Positions 7,601 through 15,328 are shown, counted from the stretch's first letter. The stretch is DNA of 64,000 nucleotides from Clostridiales bacterium (GCA_015056045.1 SVGZ01000012.1:1-64000); one strand, 5' to 3'. Made by a program: numbers and translations. Notes: generated by a model from the letters alone, not told the origin.

Positions 7601-8149
7601 TTATAAGCTGAAAGTTGTCTGATAAAAAGGGATCGGTTCTGTCGGGTCTTTTTCCGCTTTGCGCAGGACTTTTTTCATGATGATCATGTCATGCCACTCG
7701 CCGAATTTGCAGCCTGTATCTTTATGGATCGCTTCCGTTTCAAAACCAAAGCGGCTGTGCAGTGCAACGCTCGGTTCATTAGGAACGGAAATCAGCGCAT
7801 AGAGATTATAGAAACCCTGTTTTTCAAGGATATCGATCAGCTTTTCATATAAGGCATAGCCGATGCCTTTTCTGTTTTTCCCTTCTTTGACATAAACGGA
7901 AAGCTCTGCATCCCAGTTAAAGCCCGCACGCTCGTGAAAGCGGTGTGCATAGGCATAGCCCAATATCTCTCCGTCTTCTTCGCAGAGGATATAGGGGAAA
8001 AACGCCATGATACTGCGGATTCTCCCCGCAAATTCTTCCTTTGTCGGCGGAACGAATTCAAAAGAAACCGCTGTTTTTTCGACATAAGGTGCATATATGG
8101 CGAGGAGTTCCTCCGCATCGCCTGCACCTGCAAGCCTGAATTTTCTCAT
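7601..8149 (-). CDS. GNAT N-acetyltransferase, phosphinothricin-acetyltransferase-like
   Basis: 182 residues. The RLAGAGDAEELLAIYAPYV start, the ILGYAYAHRFHERAGFNWDAELSVYV centre and the NRKGIGYALYEKL acetyl-CoA loop match the PAT/YncA branch of GNAT enzymes, which acetylate amino groups of amino-acid-like small molecules or toxins. The acceptor is not predictable here. The start overlaps the nitroreductase stop as ATGA, so the two are translationally coupled. Confidence 0.88.
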   Translation of the reverse strand: MRKFRLAGAGDAEELLAIYAPYVEKTAVSFEFVPPTKEEFAGRIRSIMAFFPYILCEEDGEILGYAYAHRFHERAGFNWDAELSVYVKEGKNRKGIGYALYEKLIDILEKQGFYNLYALISVPNEPSVALHSRFGFETEAIHKDTGCKFGEWHDMIIMKKVLRKAEKDPTEPIPFYQTTFSL

Positions 8150-8733
8150 TTAATATAATCGACGGGATTGCCCGTTCTTTCGAGAGAAGGCTGTGCCGGA
8201 ATGGCCGGAATACCGAGCGACAATGCACCGCAGACCGTTTCATCTTCTTTAAGACCCAAAGTATAGAGCTTTTCGCGGACGATCGGGTTTTCATCGAGCC
8301 AATGGAGCTGATTGATCCAGCAGCTGCCCAAACCAACGCTTTCCGCTGCGAGCATCATATTCATGAGCGCACAGGAAGAATCTGCCATTGCATTGCCATA
8401 GCCGATCTTATTGGCAACAACGATGAGGACGGGCGCTTTATAAATGAAATCATAGGTGCCTTTTTTCGATAAGCGGATCGAATTCTGAATACTCTTATAG
8501 GTATTTTCGTCGTATTCCATGCCGGCAAAAGCGGTTTTGACGATCTCTTTCAGTTCTTCCAGAACTTCGCCGTTTGCGATGCAGATGAAATGGCAGCTCT
8601 GCGAATTACCGCCCGAGGGAGCATAACGTCCTGCTTTGATGACTTCTTCGATCTTTTCCCATGCGGGAACTTCGGGCAAATATTTTCTCGTGCTTCTTCT
8701 TGCAACGATGGTTTCCATGATCTTGTTTTCCAT
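8146..8733 (-). CDS. Nitroreductase-family flavoprotein
   Basis: 195 residues. The FMN-binding ARRSTRKYLPE start and YAPSGGNSQS motif are characteristic. The central AESVGLGSCWIN and the C-terminal LSLGIPA segments also fit. Such enzymes use NAD(P)H and FMN to reduce quinones, nitro compounds or flavins. A GGAG ribosome site precedes the ATG. A promoter (8768-8796) overlaps the end of the upstream methyltransferase gene. Physiological substrate unknown. Confidence 0.92.
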   Translation of the reverse strand: MENKIMETIVARRSTRKYLPEVPAWEKIEEVIKAGRYAPSGGNSQSCHFICIANGEVLEELKEIVKTAFAGMEYDENTYKSIQNSIRLSKKGTYDFIYKAPVLIVVANKIGYGNAMADSSCALMNMMLAAESVGLGSCWINQLHWLDENPIVREKLYTLGLKEDETVCGALSLGIPAIPAQPSLERTGNPVDYIK

Positions 8734-8767
8734 GTCAAATCTCCTTGGTGTTTTTGATCTTTTCTTT

Positions 8768-8796
8768 ATTATATGGCAAAGCTCATTTCAAGGCAA
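8768..8796 (-). promoter_or_regulatory. Possible promoter for nitroreductase-GNAT-MBL-CapA genes
   Basis: Leftward TTGCCT (8796-8791), 17-base spacer, TATAAT (8773-8768), 35 bases before the nitroreductase start and overlapping the 3' end of the preceding gene. Confidence 0.55.
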
Positions 8797-9547
8797 GCGT
8801 CGCAAAATAACACTCGATATTATGATCGTGGAAATTTCCCGCGGCATCGGTATCGCCGAAAATATCCTTTAAGATAAAACCTGCACGGAGCTGACCGCCG
8901 ATCTGTTCGGAAACATCGTGCGAAAACTGCACGCCAGAATTCGTTTCAAGAGATTCTCGCATATCGGCTTCATTGGCGAGCGGATCAAAGGGCAAACGGC
9001 GGACAATTTTTTCCTGCGCATCGTCAAAAGCATAGGAAAGCCCGTTATCAAGACCCGAAAGCAGCCTGCCGCCTTTTTTCAAAACTCTGTATGCCTCGCG
9101 GAAAACATGATCCACATCTTTGACATAGCAATTCGAAACGGGATGAAAAACGATATCAAAGCTTTCATCGGGAAACGGCAGTGTTTTCGTCATATCGGCA
9201 TGGACGATCTCGATTTCATAACCTTCGCGCTCTGCCACTTCTTTTTCTGATAAAAGCTGCCGCTCCGAATAATCAAGCACCGTGCATTTGGCACCTGCTG
9301 CGGCAAAAACAGGCATCTGCTGTGCACCGCCTGAAGCCAAACCCAATATCTTTTTGCCTTTTAAGTCGCCGAACCATTCTTTGGGAACGGCTTTTGTCGG
9401 CGTCAGGTAAACTTCCCAATTCCCTTTTTTCGCTTCAAGGAAGGCTTCGTGAGAGATCGGGATACCCCATTCCCAGCCTTCTTCTATCCATTTATCGATC
9501 GTTTTTGCGTTGATTTTTGTATATTCCATGTTCAAAAAACGGGCCAT
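8783..9547 (-). CDS. Class I SAM-dependent methyltransferase (Methyltransf_11 type)
   Basis: 254 residues. The SAM motif I is present in the modified form ILGLASGGAQQMPVFAAAGA, followed by the acidic strand end VLDYSERQL. IVHADMTKTLPFPDESFDIVFHPVSN is the usual motif II/III region. The acceptor is unknown. The first six codons from 9547 fall inside a terminator-like hairpin, and the in-frame ATG at 9529 may be the true start. It lies between a DUF1080 protein and a nitroreductase with no obvious shared pathway. Confidence 0.87.
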   Translation of the reverse strand: MARFLNMEYTKINAKTIDKWIEEGWEWGIPISHEAFLEAKKGNWEVYLTPTKAVPKEWFGDLKGKKILGLASGGAQQMPVFAAAGAKCTVLDYSERQLLSEKEVAEREGYEIEIVHADMTKTLPFPDESFDIVFHPVSNCYVKDVDHVFREAYRVLKKGGRLLSGLDNGLSYAFDDAQEKIVRRLPFDPLANEADMRESLETNSGVQFSHDVSEQIGGQLRAGFILKDIFGDTDAAGNFHDHNIECYFATLALK

Positions 9548-9559
9548 GATGACCCGTTT
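9533..9559 (-). terminator. Terminator-like hairpin between DUF1080 and methyltransferase genes
   Basis: Leftward AAACGGG (9559-9553), 9-base loop, CCCGTTT (9543-9537), then T's. It overlaps the annotated methyltransferase start, so transcription may be partly terminated there. Confidence 0.6.
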
Positions 9560-9566
9560 CTCCTTT

Positions 9567-10166
9567 TTATTCTTTTACTGTGAGCAGTCTATCTGCATCT
9601 TTCGGGTCTACCTCGATATAAATATCTTTATATTCGGGGATGCCATCCCAATGCTGCTGGAAAGCGATCGGACCTGCGACGAGATCTCTTAAATCATGCT
9701 GATAGAAATAGTCGATCGTTTCAAGACCGTCAACGGCAGTGCGGATATGGCCACGCTTGATGTCGGCCAGAATTTCGACTTCGTGCCATTCTTCCTGTGC
9801 GAGGTTATGTTCATAGCGCTTCTGTGCATAGATCCAGCAATCGCGTCTGTAATCCCACATCCATGTGTTCGGCGGAATGATCGAAACAAAGCCCTTCGAG
9901 CCATAGGTGCCTTCTGCGGGTCTCTTACCCCAGATCATAACCGCAAGGTGTGTGGAGTTCGGCGTGACGGTTTCCGTGATGCGCATCGTAACAAAAAGGC
10001 GGAAGCTGCCGAAATTTTCTTTTGTAAATGCAGATTCCTGACCACCCTGATAGCCGACCCAGCGGATATTGCCGTCTTCGATCACCCAACTATCCGTATA
10101 GTCAAAATCTTTTGCTTCGTTCAGAGCCCTCATACCGGGTCTATCGGTAAATTCTTTATAAGACAT
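9567..10166 (-). CDS. DUF1080 / concanavalin-like domain protein
   Basis: 199 residues, no signal peptide or membrane helix, so probably cytoplasmic. The segments EEWHEVEILADIKRGHIRT, VDGLETIDYF, GPIAFQQHWDG and EYKDIYIEV match the beta-sandwich pattern of DUF1080 (3-keto-disaccharide hydrolase-like) proteins, which are often sugar-related. No catalytic assignment can be made from sequence. Strong GGAGG before the ATG and a promoter at 10199-10227. Divergent from degV. Confidence 0.65.
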   Translation of the reverse strand: MSYKEFTDRPGMRALNEAKDFDYTDSWVIEDGNIRWVGYQGGQESAFTKENFGSFRLFVTMRITETVTPNSTHLAVMIWGKRPAEGTYGSKGFVSIIPPNTWMWDYRRDCWIYAQKRYEHNLAQEEWHEVEILADIKRGHIRTAVDGLETIDYFYQHDLRDLVAGPIAFQQHWDGIPEYKDIYIEVDPKDADRLLTVKE

Positions 10167-10198
10167 TCTTTTTCCTCCGTCTTTTTTGGTATATCCTT

Positions 10199-10227
10199 AT
10201 AGTAAAGCAAATAACGCTTTATTGCAA
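10199..10227 (-). promoter_or_regulatory. Promoter of the DUF1080 gene
   Basis: Leftward TTGCAA (10227-10222), 17-base spacer, TACTAT (10204-10199). Confidence 0.55.
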
Positions 10228-10262
10228 TCGTTATTTTCGACTCAAAATTCACATTTTGTTTA

Positions 10263-10291
10263 TTGATTCCGATGAAAATTTACGATACAAT
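10263..10291 (+). promoter_or_regulatory. Promoter of degV
   Basis: TTGATT (10263-10268), 17-base spacer, TACAAT (10286-10291). GAGGTGAAAAT precedes the degV ATG. Confidence 0.6.
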
Positions 10292-10339
10292 TTAATTAAC
10301 AGCTATGCTGTTTCCGTATAAATATGTTGAGGTGAAAAT

Positions 10340-11227
10340 ATGGCAAACTATGTATTAAGCTGCTGCTCTACGGCAGACCTGAGCAAAGAACATTTCGAAG
10401 CAAGAGATATTCATTATATCTGTTTCCATTACCTTTTGGATGGCGAATCCTATCCCGATGATTTGGGGCAGTCCATTCCCTTTGATGAGTTTTATCAGAA
10501 AATGGTAGACGGTGCAGATACAAAGACATCGCAGGTCAGCGTCGGCGAATATCTTCCTTATTTTGAATCTTTCCTTCAGGAAGGAAAAGACATCCTTCAC
10601 CTCAGCCTTTCTTCGGGGATTTCGGGTTCCTATAACTCCGCATGCGTTGCAAAAGAACAGCTTATGGAAAAATATCCCGACAGAAAGATCATCATCATCG
10701 ACTCCTTGGCGGCAAGCTCCGGCTATGGTCTTTTAATGGATACACTGGCAGACCTCCGCGATGGCGGCATGGAACTTGAAGAGCTCGCCGCATGGACAGA
10801 AGCACATAAAAGAGAACTGCATCATTGGTTCTTTTCGACAGACCTTACCTTCTTTATCAAAGGCGGTCGTGTTTCCAAGGTTTCCGGCTGGTTCGGTACG
10901 GTTCTGAAGATCTGTCCGCTCCTTAATGTTGACCTTAACGGCAAGCTCATTCCGCGTTTCAAGATCCGCGGCAAGGCAAAAGTCATCACCGAGATCGTAA
11001 ACAAAATGGAACAGTTCGCCAAAGACGGCCTCGATTACGACGGAAAATGTTTCATTTCCAACTCTGCTTGCCTGGAGGATGCACAGGCAGTTGCTTCGCT
11101 CATTGAACAGAAATTCCCGAAGCTCAACGGCAAAGTCCTCATCAACAGCATCGGCACGACGATCGGCAGCCATACAGGTCCCGGTACAGTCGCACTCTTC
11201 TTTTGGGGCAGCGAACGCATCGACTAA
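10340..11227 (+). CDS. DegV-family fatty-acid-binding protein (FakB-like)
   Basis: 295 residues. SCCSTADLS at the N-terminus, LSLSSGISGSYNSA (the fatty-acid carboxylate-binding loop), IIIDSLAASSGYGLL, and the C-terminal NSIGTTIGSHTGPGTVALFFWG motif are all hallmarks of DegV/FakB. FakB proteins present fatty acids to the kinase FakA for incorporation into phospholipid. No fakA is in the window. Monocistronic, with its own promoter and a bidirectional terminator shared with metI. Confidence 0.93.
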   Translation: MANYVLSCCSTADLSKEHFEARDIHYICFHYLLDGESYPDDLGQSIPFDEFYQKMVDGADTKTSQVSVGEYLPYFESFLQEGKDILHLSLSSGISGSYNSACVAKEQLMEKYPDRKIIIIDSLAASSGYGLLMDTLADLRDGGMELEELAAWTEAHKRELHHWFFSTDLTFFIKGGRVSKVSGWFGTVLKICPLLNVDLNGKLIPRFKIRGKAKVITEIVNKMEQFAKDGLDYDGKCFISNSACLEDAQAVASLIEQKFPKLNGKVLINSIGTTIGSHTGPGTVALFFWGSERID

Positions 11228-11237
11228 ATTAGACAAC

Positions 11238-11281
11238 AAAAAAGACTCTTTTAAGATTTTCCTTGAAAGAGTCTTTTTATT
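11238..11281. terminator. Bidirectional terminator between degV and metI
   Basis: AAAAGACTCTTT pairs with AAAGAGTCTTTT around a short loop, with A-tract before and T-tract after, so it can end both converging transcripts. Confidence 0.88.
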
Positions 11282-11285
11282 TTGC

Positions 11286-11999
11286 TTAGTCGACCTTGTT
11301 TTTGAGGCGCTTATCGAGCTTGACGGCAAGCTTTGTGCCGATGCTCTGGAAGCACTGCACCATAATAATGAGCAGGATAACGGCCAGATACATGACAAGG
11401 TATTTATAGCGGTAATAACCGTAGTTGATCGCAATTTTGCCAAGACCACCGCCGCCAATGATACCGCTCATTGCCGAGTAGCTGAGGATCGTCGTGATCG
11501 CGATCGTCGCATTGGAGATCAGCGAAGGTACGCTTTCGGGAATCATGACTTTCATGATGATCTGCATCGGGGTTGCGCCCATACTCTGTGCAGCTTCAAT
11601 GATATTCGGATTGATCTCACGAAGGCTGCTTTCCGCAAGTCTTGCGACAAAGGGGAATGCCGCCGTTACAAGCGGGATGATCGTTGCGGCTGTGCCGACG
11701 ACTGTACCGATGATGAGCCTTGTCAGCGGGAATACCATGACCATCAAAATCAGGAACGGAACAGACCTGAGCAGGTTGATGACGACGTTCAGCGTACGCA
11801 TGAACCATTTCGGCATGGGCATGACGCCGTTTTCTTCACCAACAACGAGAAGGATACCCAGCGGCAGACCGATCACGATCGCAAATAATGTCGCCAGAAC
11901 CGTTACATAGAGCGATTCCCAGATCGCCATCGGGAATTCCGTAACGACGATATCAATGGCTTCCGAAATTGCTTCGGGAGAAAAGATATTCTCAGACAT
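11286..11999 (-). CDS. metI: Methionine ABC transporter permease MetI
   Basis: About 237 residues with five to six membrane helices. The permease signature region reads LLRSVPFLILMVMVFPLTR, and the coupling-helix segment is AESSLREINPNIIEAAQSMGATP, where EAA-x3-G contacts MetN. Start at the ATG at 11999 with GGAGG nine bases upstream; this start overlaps the metN stop. Imports methionine (and D-Met) together with MetN and MetQ. The operon is governed by the leader at 14071-14258. Confidence 0.95.
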   Translation of the reverse strand: MSENIFSPEAISEAIDIVVTEFPMAIWESLYVTVLATLFAIVIGLPLGILLVVGEENGVMPMPKWFMRTLNVVINLLRSVPFLILMVMVFPLTRLIIGTVVGTAATIIPLVTAAFPFVARLAESSLREINPNIIEAAQSMGATPMQIIMKVMIPESVPSLISNATIAITTILSYSAMSGIIGGGGLGKIAINYGYYRYKYLVMYLAVILLIIMVQCFQSIGTKLAVKLDKRLKNKVD

Positions 12000-13005
12000 G
12001 TTCACTTACCTCCTCTGCCAATACATCGGGTGTTGCTGTTAAATAATCGATCGCACGCTGCGTTTCCGCAGGACCACCGGAAATACCGAGAAGCATCGTC
12101 CCGTAAACGCCTTTGCCGATGCACTTCGTCGAAGCATAGGCAATATTTGCCGCAATGCCGATATCGATCGCCATCTTTGTGATAAGAGGCGTATTCGTTG
12201 CCATTGCGCCGTTGAAAACAACACGGATGATCGCCGTATTCGGGTCTTTCATATCGACTGTGCCCTTTTCGCCTTCGGGGAAGACGAGTTTTCTTGCCGC
12301 ATCGGATTTCGGATGAGAGAAAACTTCGCTGACTTCGCCCTGTTCGACGACTTCGCCGTTATCGAGGATCGCAACATGCTGGCAGACGCTTTCCACAACA
12401 CTCATCTGATGTGTGATGATAATGACGGTGATGCCGAGCCTGTCATTGATATCGCGGATCAGGTCAAGAATAGACTGTGTCGTTGTCGGGTCAAGCGCAG
12501 AGGTCGCTTCATCACAGAGCAGGATCTTCGGGTTTGTCGCAAGCGCACGGGCAATCGCAACACGCTGCTGCTGTCCGCCGGAAAGCTGCGCAGGGTAAGC
12601 ATTTGCTTTTTCCGCAAGACCGACGATCTCCAGAAGTTCCATTGCGCGTTTTTTCGCATCCGCAGGCTTAACACCCGAAAGCTCGAGCGGGAAGCATACG
12701 TTTTTTAAGCAAGTGCGCTGCATGAGCAGGTTGATGCCCTGGAAGATCATGGTAATATCGCGGCGCATTGCGCGGAGTTCTGCCTCGGGCAAGCTGCCGA
12801 TATCGACGCCATCGATCACGACGCTGCCTTCGGTCGGTCGTTCGAGCATATTGATACAGCGGACGAGCGTACTTTTGCCTGCACCGCTCATTCCGATGAT
12901 GCCGAAAACATCTCCATCAGGAATGGTAAGGGAAACATTTTTTAATGCTTCGAAAGCGCCATCCGCACCGCGGAAGGTTTTGGTCAGATTTTTGATTTCG
13001 ATCAT
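11992..13005 (-). CDS. metN: Methionine ABC transporter ATP-binding protein MetN
   Basis: 337 residues. Walker A GMSGAGKST, Q-loop MIFQGINLL, signature LSGGQQQRVAIARAL, Walker B ILLCDEATSALDP and a switch His in IIITHQM. The C-terminal extension of about 95 residues is the NIL/ACT-like domain that binds methionine and inhibits transport (trans-inhibition). Start at the ATG at 13005 with GGTGG upstream; a TTG at 13017 is an alternative. A stem-loop lies in the gap to metQ. Confidence 0.96.
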   Translation of the reverse strand: MIEIKNLTKTFRGADGAFEALKNVSLTIPDGDVFGIIGMSGAGKSTLVRCINMLERPTEGSVVIDGVDIGSLPEAELRAMRRDITMIFQGINLLMQRTCLKNVCFPLELSGVKPADAKKRAMELLEIVGLAEKANAYPAQLSGGQQQRVAIARALATNPKILLCDEATSALDPTTTQSILDLIRDINDRLGITVIIITHQMSVVESVCQHVAILDNGEVVEQGEVSEVFSHPKSDAARKLVFPEGEKGTVDMKDPNTAIIRVVFNGAMATNTPLITKMAIDIGIAANIAYASTKCIGKGVYGTMLLGISGGPAETQRAIDYLTATPDVLAEEVSEHV

Positions 13006-13012
13006 GTAAGCC

Positions 13013-13049
13013 ACCAAAGAAACCCGCCGGAGTATATACCCCGGTGGGT
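13013..13049 (-). terminator. Intercistronic stem-loop between metQ and metN
   Basis: Leftward ACCCACCGGG (13049-13040) pairs with the strand ending at 13022, followed by TTTCTTT. It could be a leaky terminator or RNA-stability hairpin giving more MetQ than MetN/MetI, as is common for ABC operons. Confidence 0.55.
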
Positions 13050-13064
13050 CTTGTGTTTTTTATC

Positions 13065-13916
13065 TTATTTCTTGATTTCGTCTAAGGAATCTGTCTTGCC
13101 AGCGTAGATGCCCAAGGGTTCTACATGGACTGCGGAAACGGAAACGATGTGTGTGCCGTTTTCTGCATTGAAGTCATCGAGATACGGAACGTGCTGGAAG
13201 TAGTTTGCATCGATTTCGCCGCTTTCAACAACGTTGTTGGGCTGAACGTAATCTGTGAATTCTTCGATAACGAGTTCGATGCCTTTTTCAGCAAGGATTT
13301 CCTTTGCAACTGCGAGGATCTCTGCATGGGGTGTCGGGGATGCTGCTACGCTGACTTTTGTGCCGTCGAGAGCTGCATAGTCGATGGAAGCATCATAACC
13401 GTCTGTGAGGTTATCAACTGTGGAAACAACTGCACCGCCATAGGTAGCTGTGATGAAGTCTGCAACCTGTTTGCTTTCGAGAGCTGCAACAAGAGCCTTG
13501 ATAACCGGGTTTTCTTCGTTGCCTTCTTTTACAGCGAGGATGTTACTGTATGCGGAAGAGGAACCTTCGAGTGCGAGAGCATCTTCAGCCGGGTTAAGAC
13601 CTGCCGGGAGAGCATAGTTGGAGTTGATAACAGCAAAGTCAACGTCCTTTAATACATTGGGGAGCTGAGCAGCTTCAACTTCGTTGAATTCGATGTCATA
13701 GGGATTTTCAGCGATATCACGGATTGTTGCTGTGATGCCGGCGCCTTCTTTTAATGTGATGAGGCCAATATTCTCGAGGAGGAGAAGTGCACGAGCTTCG
13801 TTTGTTGTGTCATTGGGAACGGCGATCGTGACGTTCTTTTTGCCGCAAGCGGTAAGACCGAATACACAGCTGAGAAGAAGAACGATGCTGAGTGTGAGAG
13901 ATAACAGTTTTTTCAT
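13065..13916 (-). CDS. metQ: Methionine-binding lipoprotein MetQ (NlpA family)
   Basis: 283 residues. Signal peptide with lipobox LTAC and Cys near residue 24, so it is anchored on the outer face of the membrane. The mature part shows the NlpA-family pattern: IAVPNDTTNEARALLLLE, DFAVINSNYALPAG and the C-terminal ligand lobe. Its order is unusual: the N-terminal lobe begins with the NDTTNEARAL segment and the VVESGEIDANYFQHVPYL segment comes late, whereas in typical MetQ the latter two are in the order that I recall as VEFTDY..N.AL..GEID.N.FQH early. This suggests a circularly permuted arrangement. AAGGAG precedes the start. First structural gene of metQNI. Confidence 0.88.
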   Translation of the reverse strand: MKKLLSLTLSIVLLLSCVFGLTACGKKNVTIAVPNDTTNEARALLLLENIGLITLKEGAGITATIRDIAENPYDIEFNEVEAAQLPNVLKDVDFAVINSNYALPAGLNPAEDALALEGSSSAYSNILAVKEGNEENPVIKALVAALESKQVADFITATYGGAVVSTVDNLTDGYDASIDYAALDGTKVSVAASPTPHAEILAVAKEILAEKGIELVIEEFTDYVQPNNVVESGEIDANYFQHVPYLDDFNAENGTHIVSVSAVHVEPLGIYAGKTDSLDEIKK

Positions 13917-13992
13917 GGTTTACTCCTTATTTATTTTAAAAAATTGTTTTTTAGTTTAATTGGTTGTTTATTTGCTGCGATGATTAAAATTC

Positions 13993-14052
13993 CTACCGGC
14001 ACATTCGCATGTTTTTGATATTCGGACCGGTCAGGTGAAGCTTTACGTTCAT
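13993..14052 (-). CDS. Second small ORF between the met attenuator and metQ
   Basis: A 19-codon frame (MNVKLHLTGPNIKNMRMCR) with a strong GGAAGGAAACC-ATG start, beginning 19 bases after the attenuator T-tract. Three Met codons, two in NMRMC. No terminator follows it before metQ. It may be translated once the attenuator is read through, for instance to keep the mRNA occupied. No homology recognised; possibly a relic. Confidence 0.4.
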   Translation of the reverse strand: MNVKLHLTGPNIKNMRMCR

Positions 14053-14070
14053 GGTTTCCTTCCTTTCATG

Positions 14071-14100
14071 AAAAAAGCGTAAGACCCAAAAGCCTTACGC
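14071..14100 (-). terminator. Attenuator terminator of metQNI
   Basis: Leftward GCGTAAG (14100-14094), 10-base loop, CTTACGC (14083-14077), then TTTTTT (14076-14071). It lies between the Met-rich leader peptide and metQ, so the operon is expressed only when it is bypassed. Confidence 0.85.
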
Positions 14101-14148
14101 TGTAAACTCATTCCTCTTGACCGGTTCAAAGTTTATCGGTTGGTAAGC
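14092..14148 (-). promoter_or_regulatory. Antiterminator pairing in the metQNI leader
   Basis: GCTTAC (14148-14143) can pair with GTAAGGC (14098-14092, one bulged G), and TAAACT (14135-14130) with AGTTTA (14108-14103). The 3' arm is the 5' arm of the terminator, so the two folds exclude each other. The 5' arms are the last codons and stop of the leader peptide, so a ribosome at the stop would block the antiterminator. Confidence 0.65.
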
Positions 14149-14231
14149 ATTTCGGGAAAAGACACAGAAAGATTCGTGCGCATCGTCATCATGCACATGC
14201 CCATTTTCATTGTAGTGCCGAGTCTTTTCAT
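14133..14231 (-). CDS. Methionine-rich leader peptide of the metQNI attenuator
   Basis: A 32-codon frame with eight Met codons, six of them within the ten-residue stretch MKMGMCMMTM, and a further Met (codon 28) four codons before the last. A GAAGAAAGG ribosome site lies upstream. It starts about 27 bases after the predicted transcription start and ends 33 bases before the terminator stem. By analogy with trp/his leaders, shortage of Met-tRNA would stall the ribosome at codons 8-17, leave the antiterminator free, and switch on methionine uptake. Too short for routine gene finders. Function inferred from arrangement alone. Confidence 0.75.
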   Translation of the reverse strand: MKRLGTTMKMGMCMMTMRTNLSVSFPEMLTNR

Positions 14232-14264
14232 CGAAGCAAACCTTTCTTCCAATATTACAAAGTG

Positions 14265-14294
14265 ATTATACGGCGATATGCGCCCGCTTGTCAA
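14265..14294 (-). promoter_or_regulatory. Promoter of the metQNI operon
   Basis: Leftward TTGACA (14294-14289), 18-base spacer, TATAAT (14270-14265). Consensus hexamers; start expected near 14258. Confidence 0.8.
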
Positions 14295-14323
14295 TCATTT
14301 CTTTCGATAAAATACAGTATTTC

Positions 14324-14350
14324 CCTGCGAAAAATACACATTTTCGCAGG
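14324..14350. terminator. Hairpin after xth
   Basis: CCTGCGAAAA (14324-14333) pairs with TTTTCGCAGG (14341-14350). It lies between the end of the exonuclease III gene and the met promoter. The leftward U-tract is poor, so it is a moderate terminator. Confidence 0.5.
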
Positions 14351-14379
14351 CTTTTCGCGTTTTTTATGCAAAATAAAGC

Positions 14380-15156
14380 TCAGACGAGCGCCTGCAGTTT
14401 TTCATCATCCAGCTCAAGGAAAACCGGGCAATGATCGCTGCCCATGATATCGGGCAAGATACCCGCTTCTTTGATGCAATCCGCAAGCCTTCCCGAAACG
14501 ATGAAATAATCGATACGCCAACCGATGTTCCTTGCCCTTGCGTTTGCACGGTAGCTCCACCACGAATACGCATCCTTTACATCGGGATATAAATAGCGGA
14601 AGCTATCGACAAAACCTGCCGAAAGAAGTTCCGTCATCTTGCCGCGTTCTTCATCCGAAAAACCGGGGTTGCCTCTGTTTGGGCCTGGATTTTTCAGGTC
14701 GATCTCATTATGTGCGACGTTTAAGTCTCCGCAGAGGATAACAGGTTTTTTCTTATCGAGTTCCTGCATATAGGCGCGCAGATCATCTTCATATTTCATG
14801 CGGTAATCGATGCGTGCAAGCTCGGGCTGTGCGTTTGGCGTATAGGAATTGATCAGGTAAAAACCGGGCATTTCAACGGTGATCGTTCTGCCTTCGCCCG
14901 ATTGACCGGGAAAATCGTTTGTAACGGCGATCGGCTGCAAAGCCTCCGAAACAAAAGTGACCGTTCCCGAATAGCCTTTTTTGATTGCCGAATTCCAATG
15001 CTGTTCAAAGCCGGGTGTTTCGACGACTGCCTGCCCTTTGTGCATCTTGCTTTCCTGAATGCAGAAAAAGTCCGCATTCTGTTCGTTTAATCTATCGATG
15101 AAGCCCTTGCCCATGCAGGCACGGAGCCCATTCACATTCCATGAAACAAATTTCAT
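14380..15156 (-). CDS. xth: Exodeoxyribonuclease III (AP endonuclease)
   Basis: 258 residues of the EEP nuclease fold. FVSWNVNGLRA (Asn), FFCIQESKM (catalytic Glu), LINSYTPNA, CGDLNVAHNEID (Asp/Asn) and GSDHCPVFLEL (Asp-His) are the complete metal and catalytic set of the XthA/ExoA group. It incises DNA at abasic sites and has 3'-5' exonuclease activity in base excision repair. Start chosen at 15156, with AAAGGA upstream, giving the standard MKFVSWN beginning; the longer frame to 15225 overlaps its promoter. Single gene, divergent from the kinase gene. Confidence 0.95.
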   Translation of the reverse strand: MKFVSWNVNGLRACMGKGFIDRLNEQNADFFCIQESKMHKGQAVVETPGFEQHWNSAIKKGYSGTVTFVSEALQPIAVTNDFPGQSGEGRTITVEMPGFYLINSYTPNAQPELARIDYRMKYEDDLRAYMQELDKKKPVILCGDLNVAHNEIDLKNPGPNRGNPGFSDEERGKMTELLSAGFVDSFRYLYPDVKDAYSWWSYRANARARNIGWRIDYFIVSGRLADCIKEAGILPDIMGSDHCPVFLELDDEKLQALV

Positions 15157-15328
15157 ATTGTATCCTTTCCGAAAAGAAAATTCAGATTCCTTTGTTTTTT
15201 CTATTATATCATGTGCGATGCCCATTTTTAAGAGGAATCTTTAATTTACAATGAAATCGAAAGATGATAGAATAAAATCGTATAATTATGAAATCAATAC
15301 TTCCCACAGGAAGTTTTTGGAGGAAATG

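Noticed and set aside
13917-14258. SAM (S-box) riboswitch before metQ
   Set aside because: The conserved S-box core elements are not visible; the leader is instead explained by a Met-rich ORF and attenuator hairpins.
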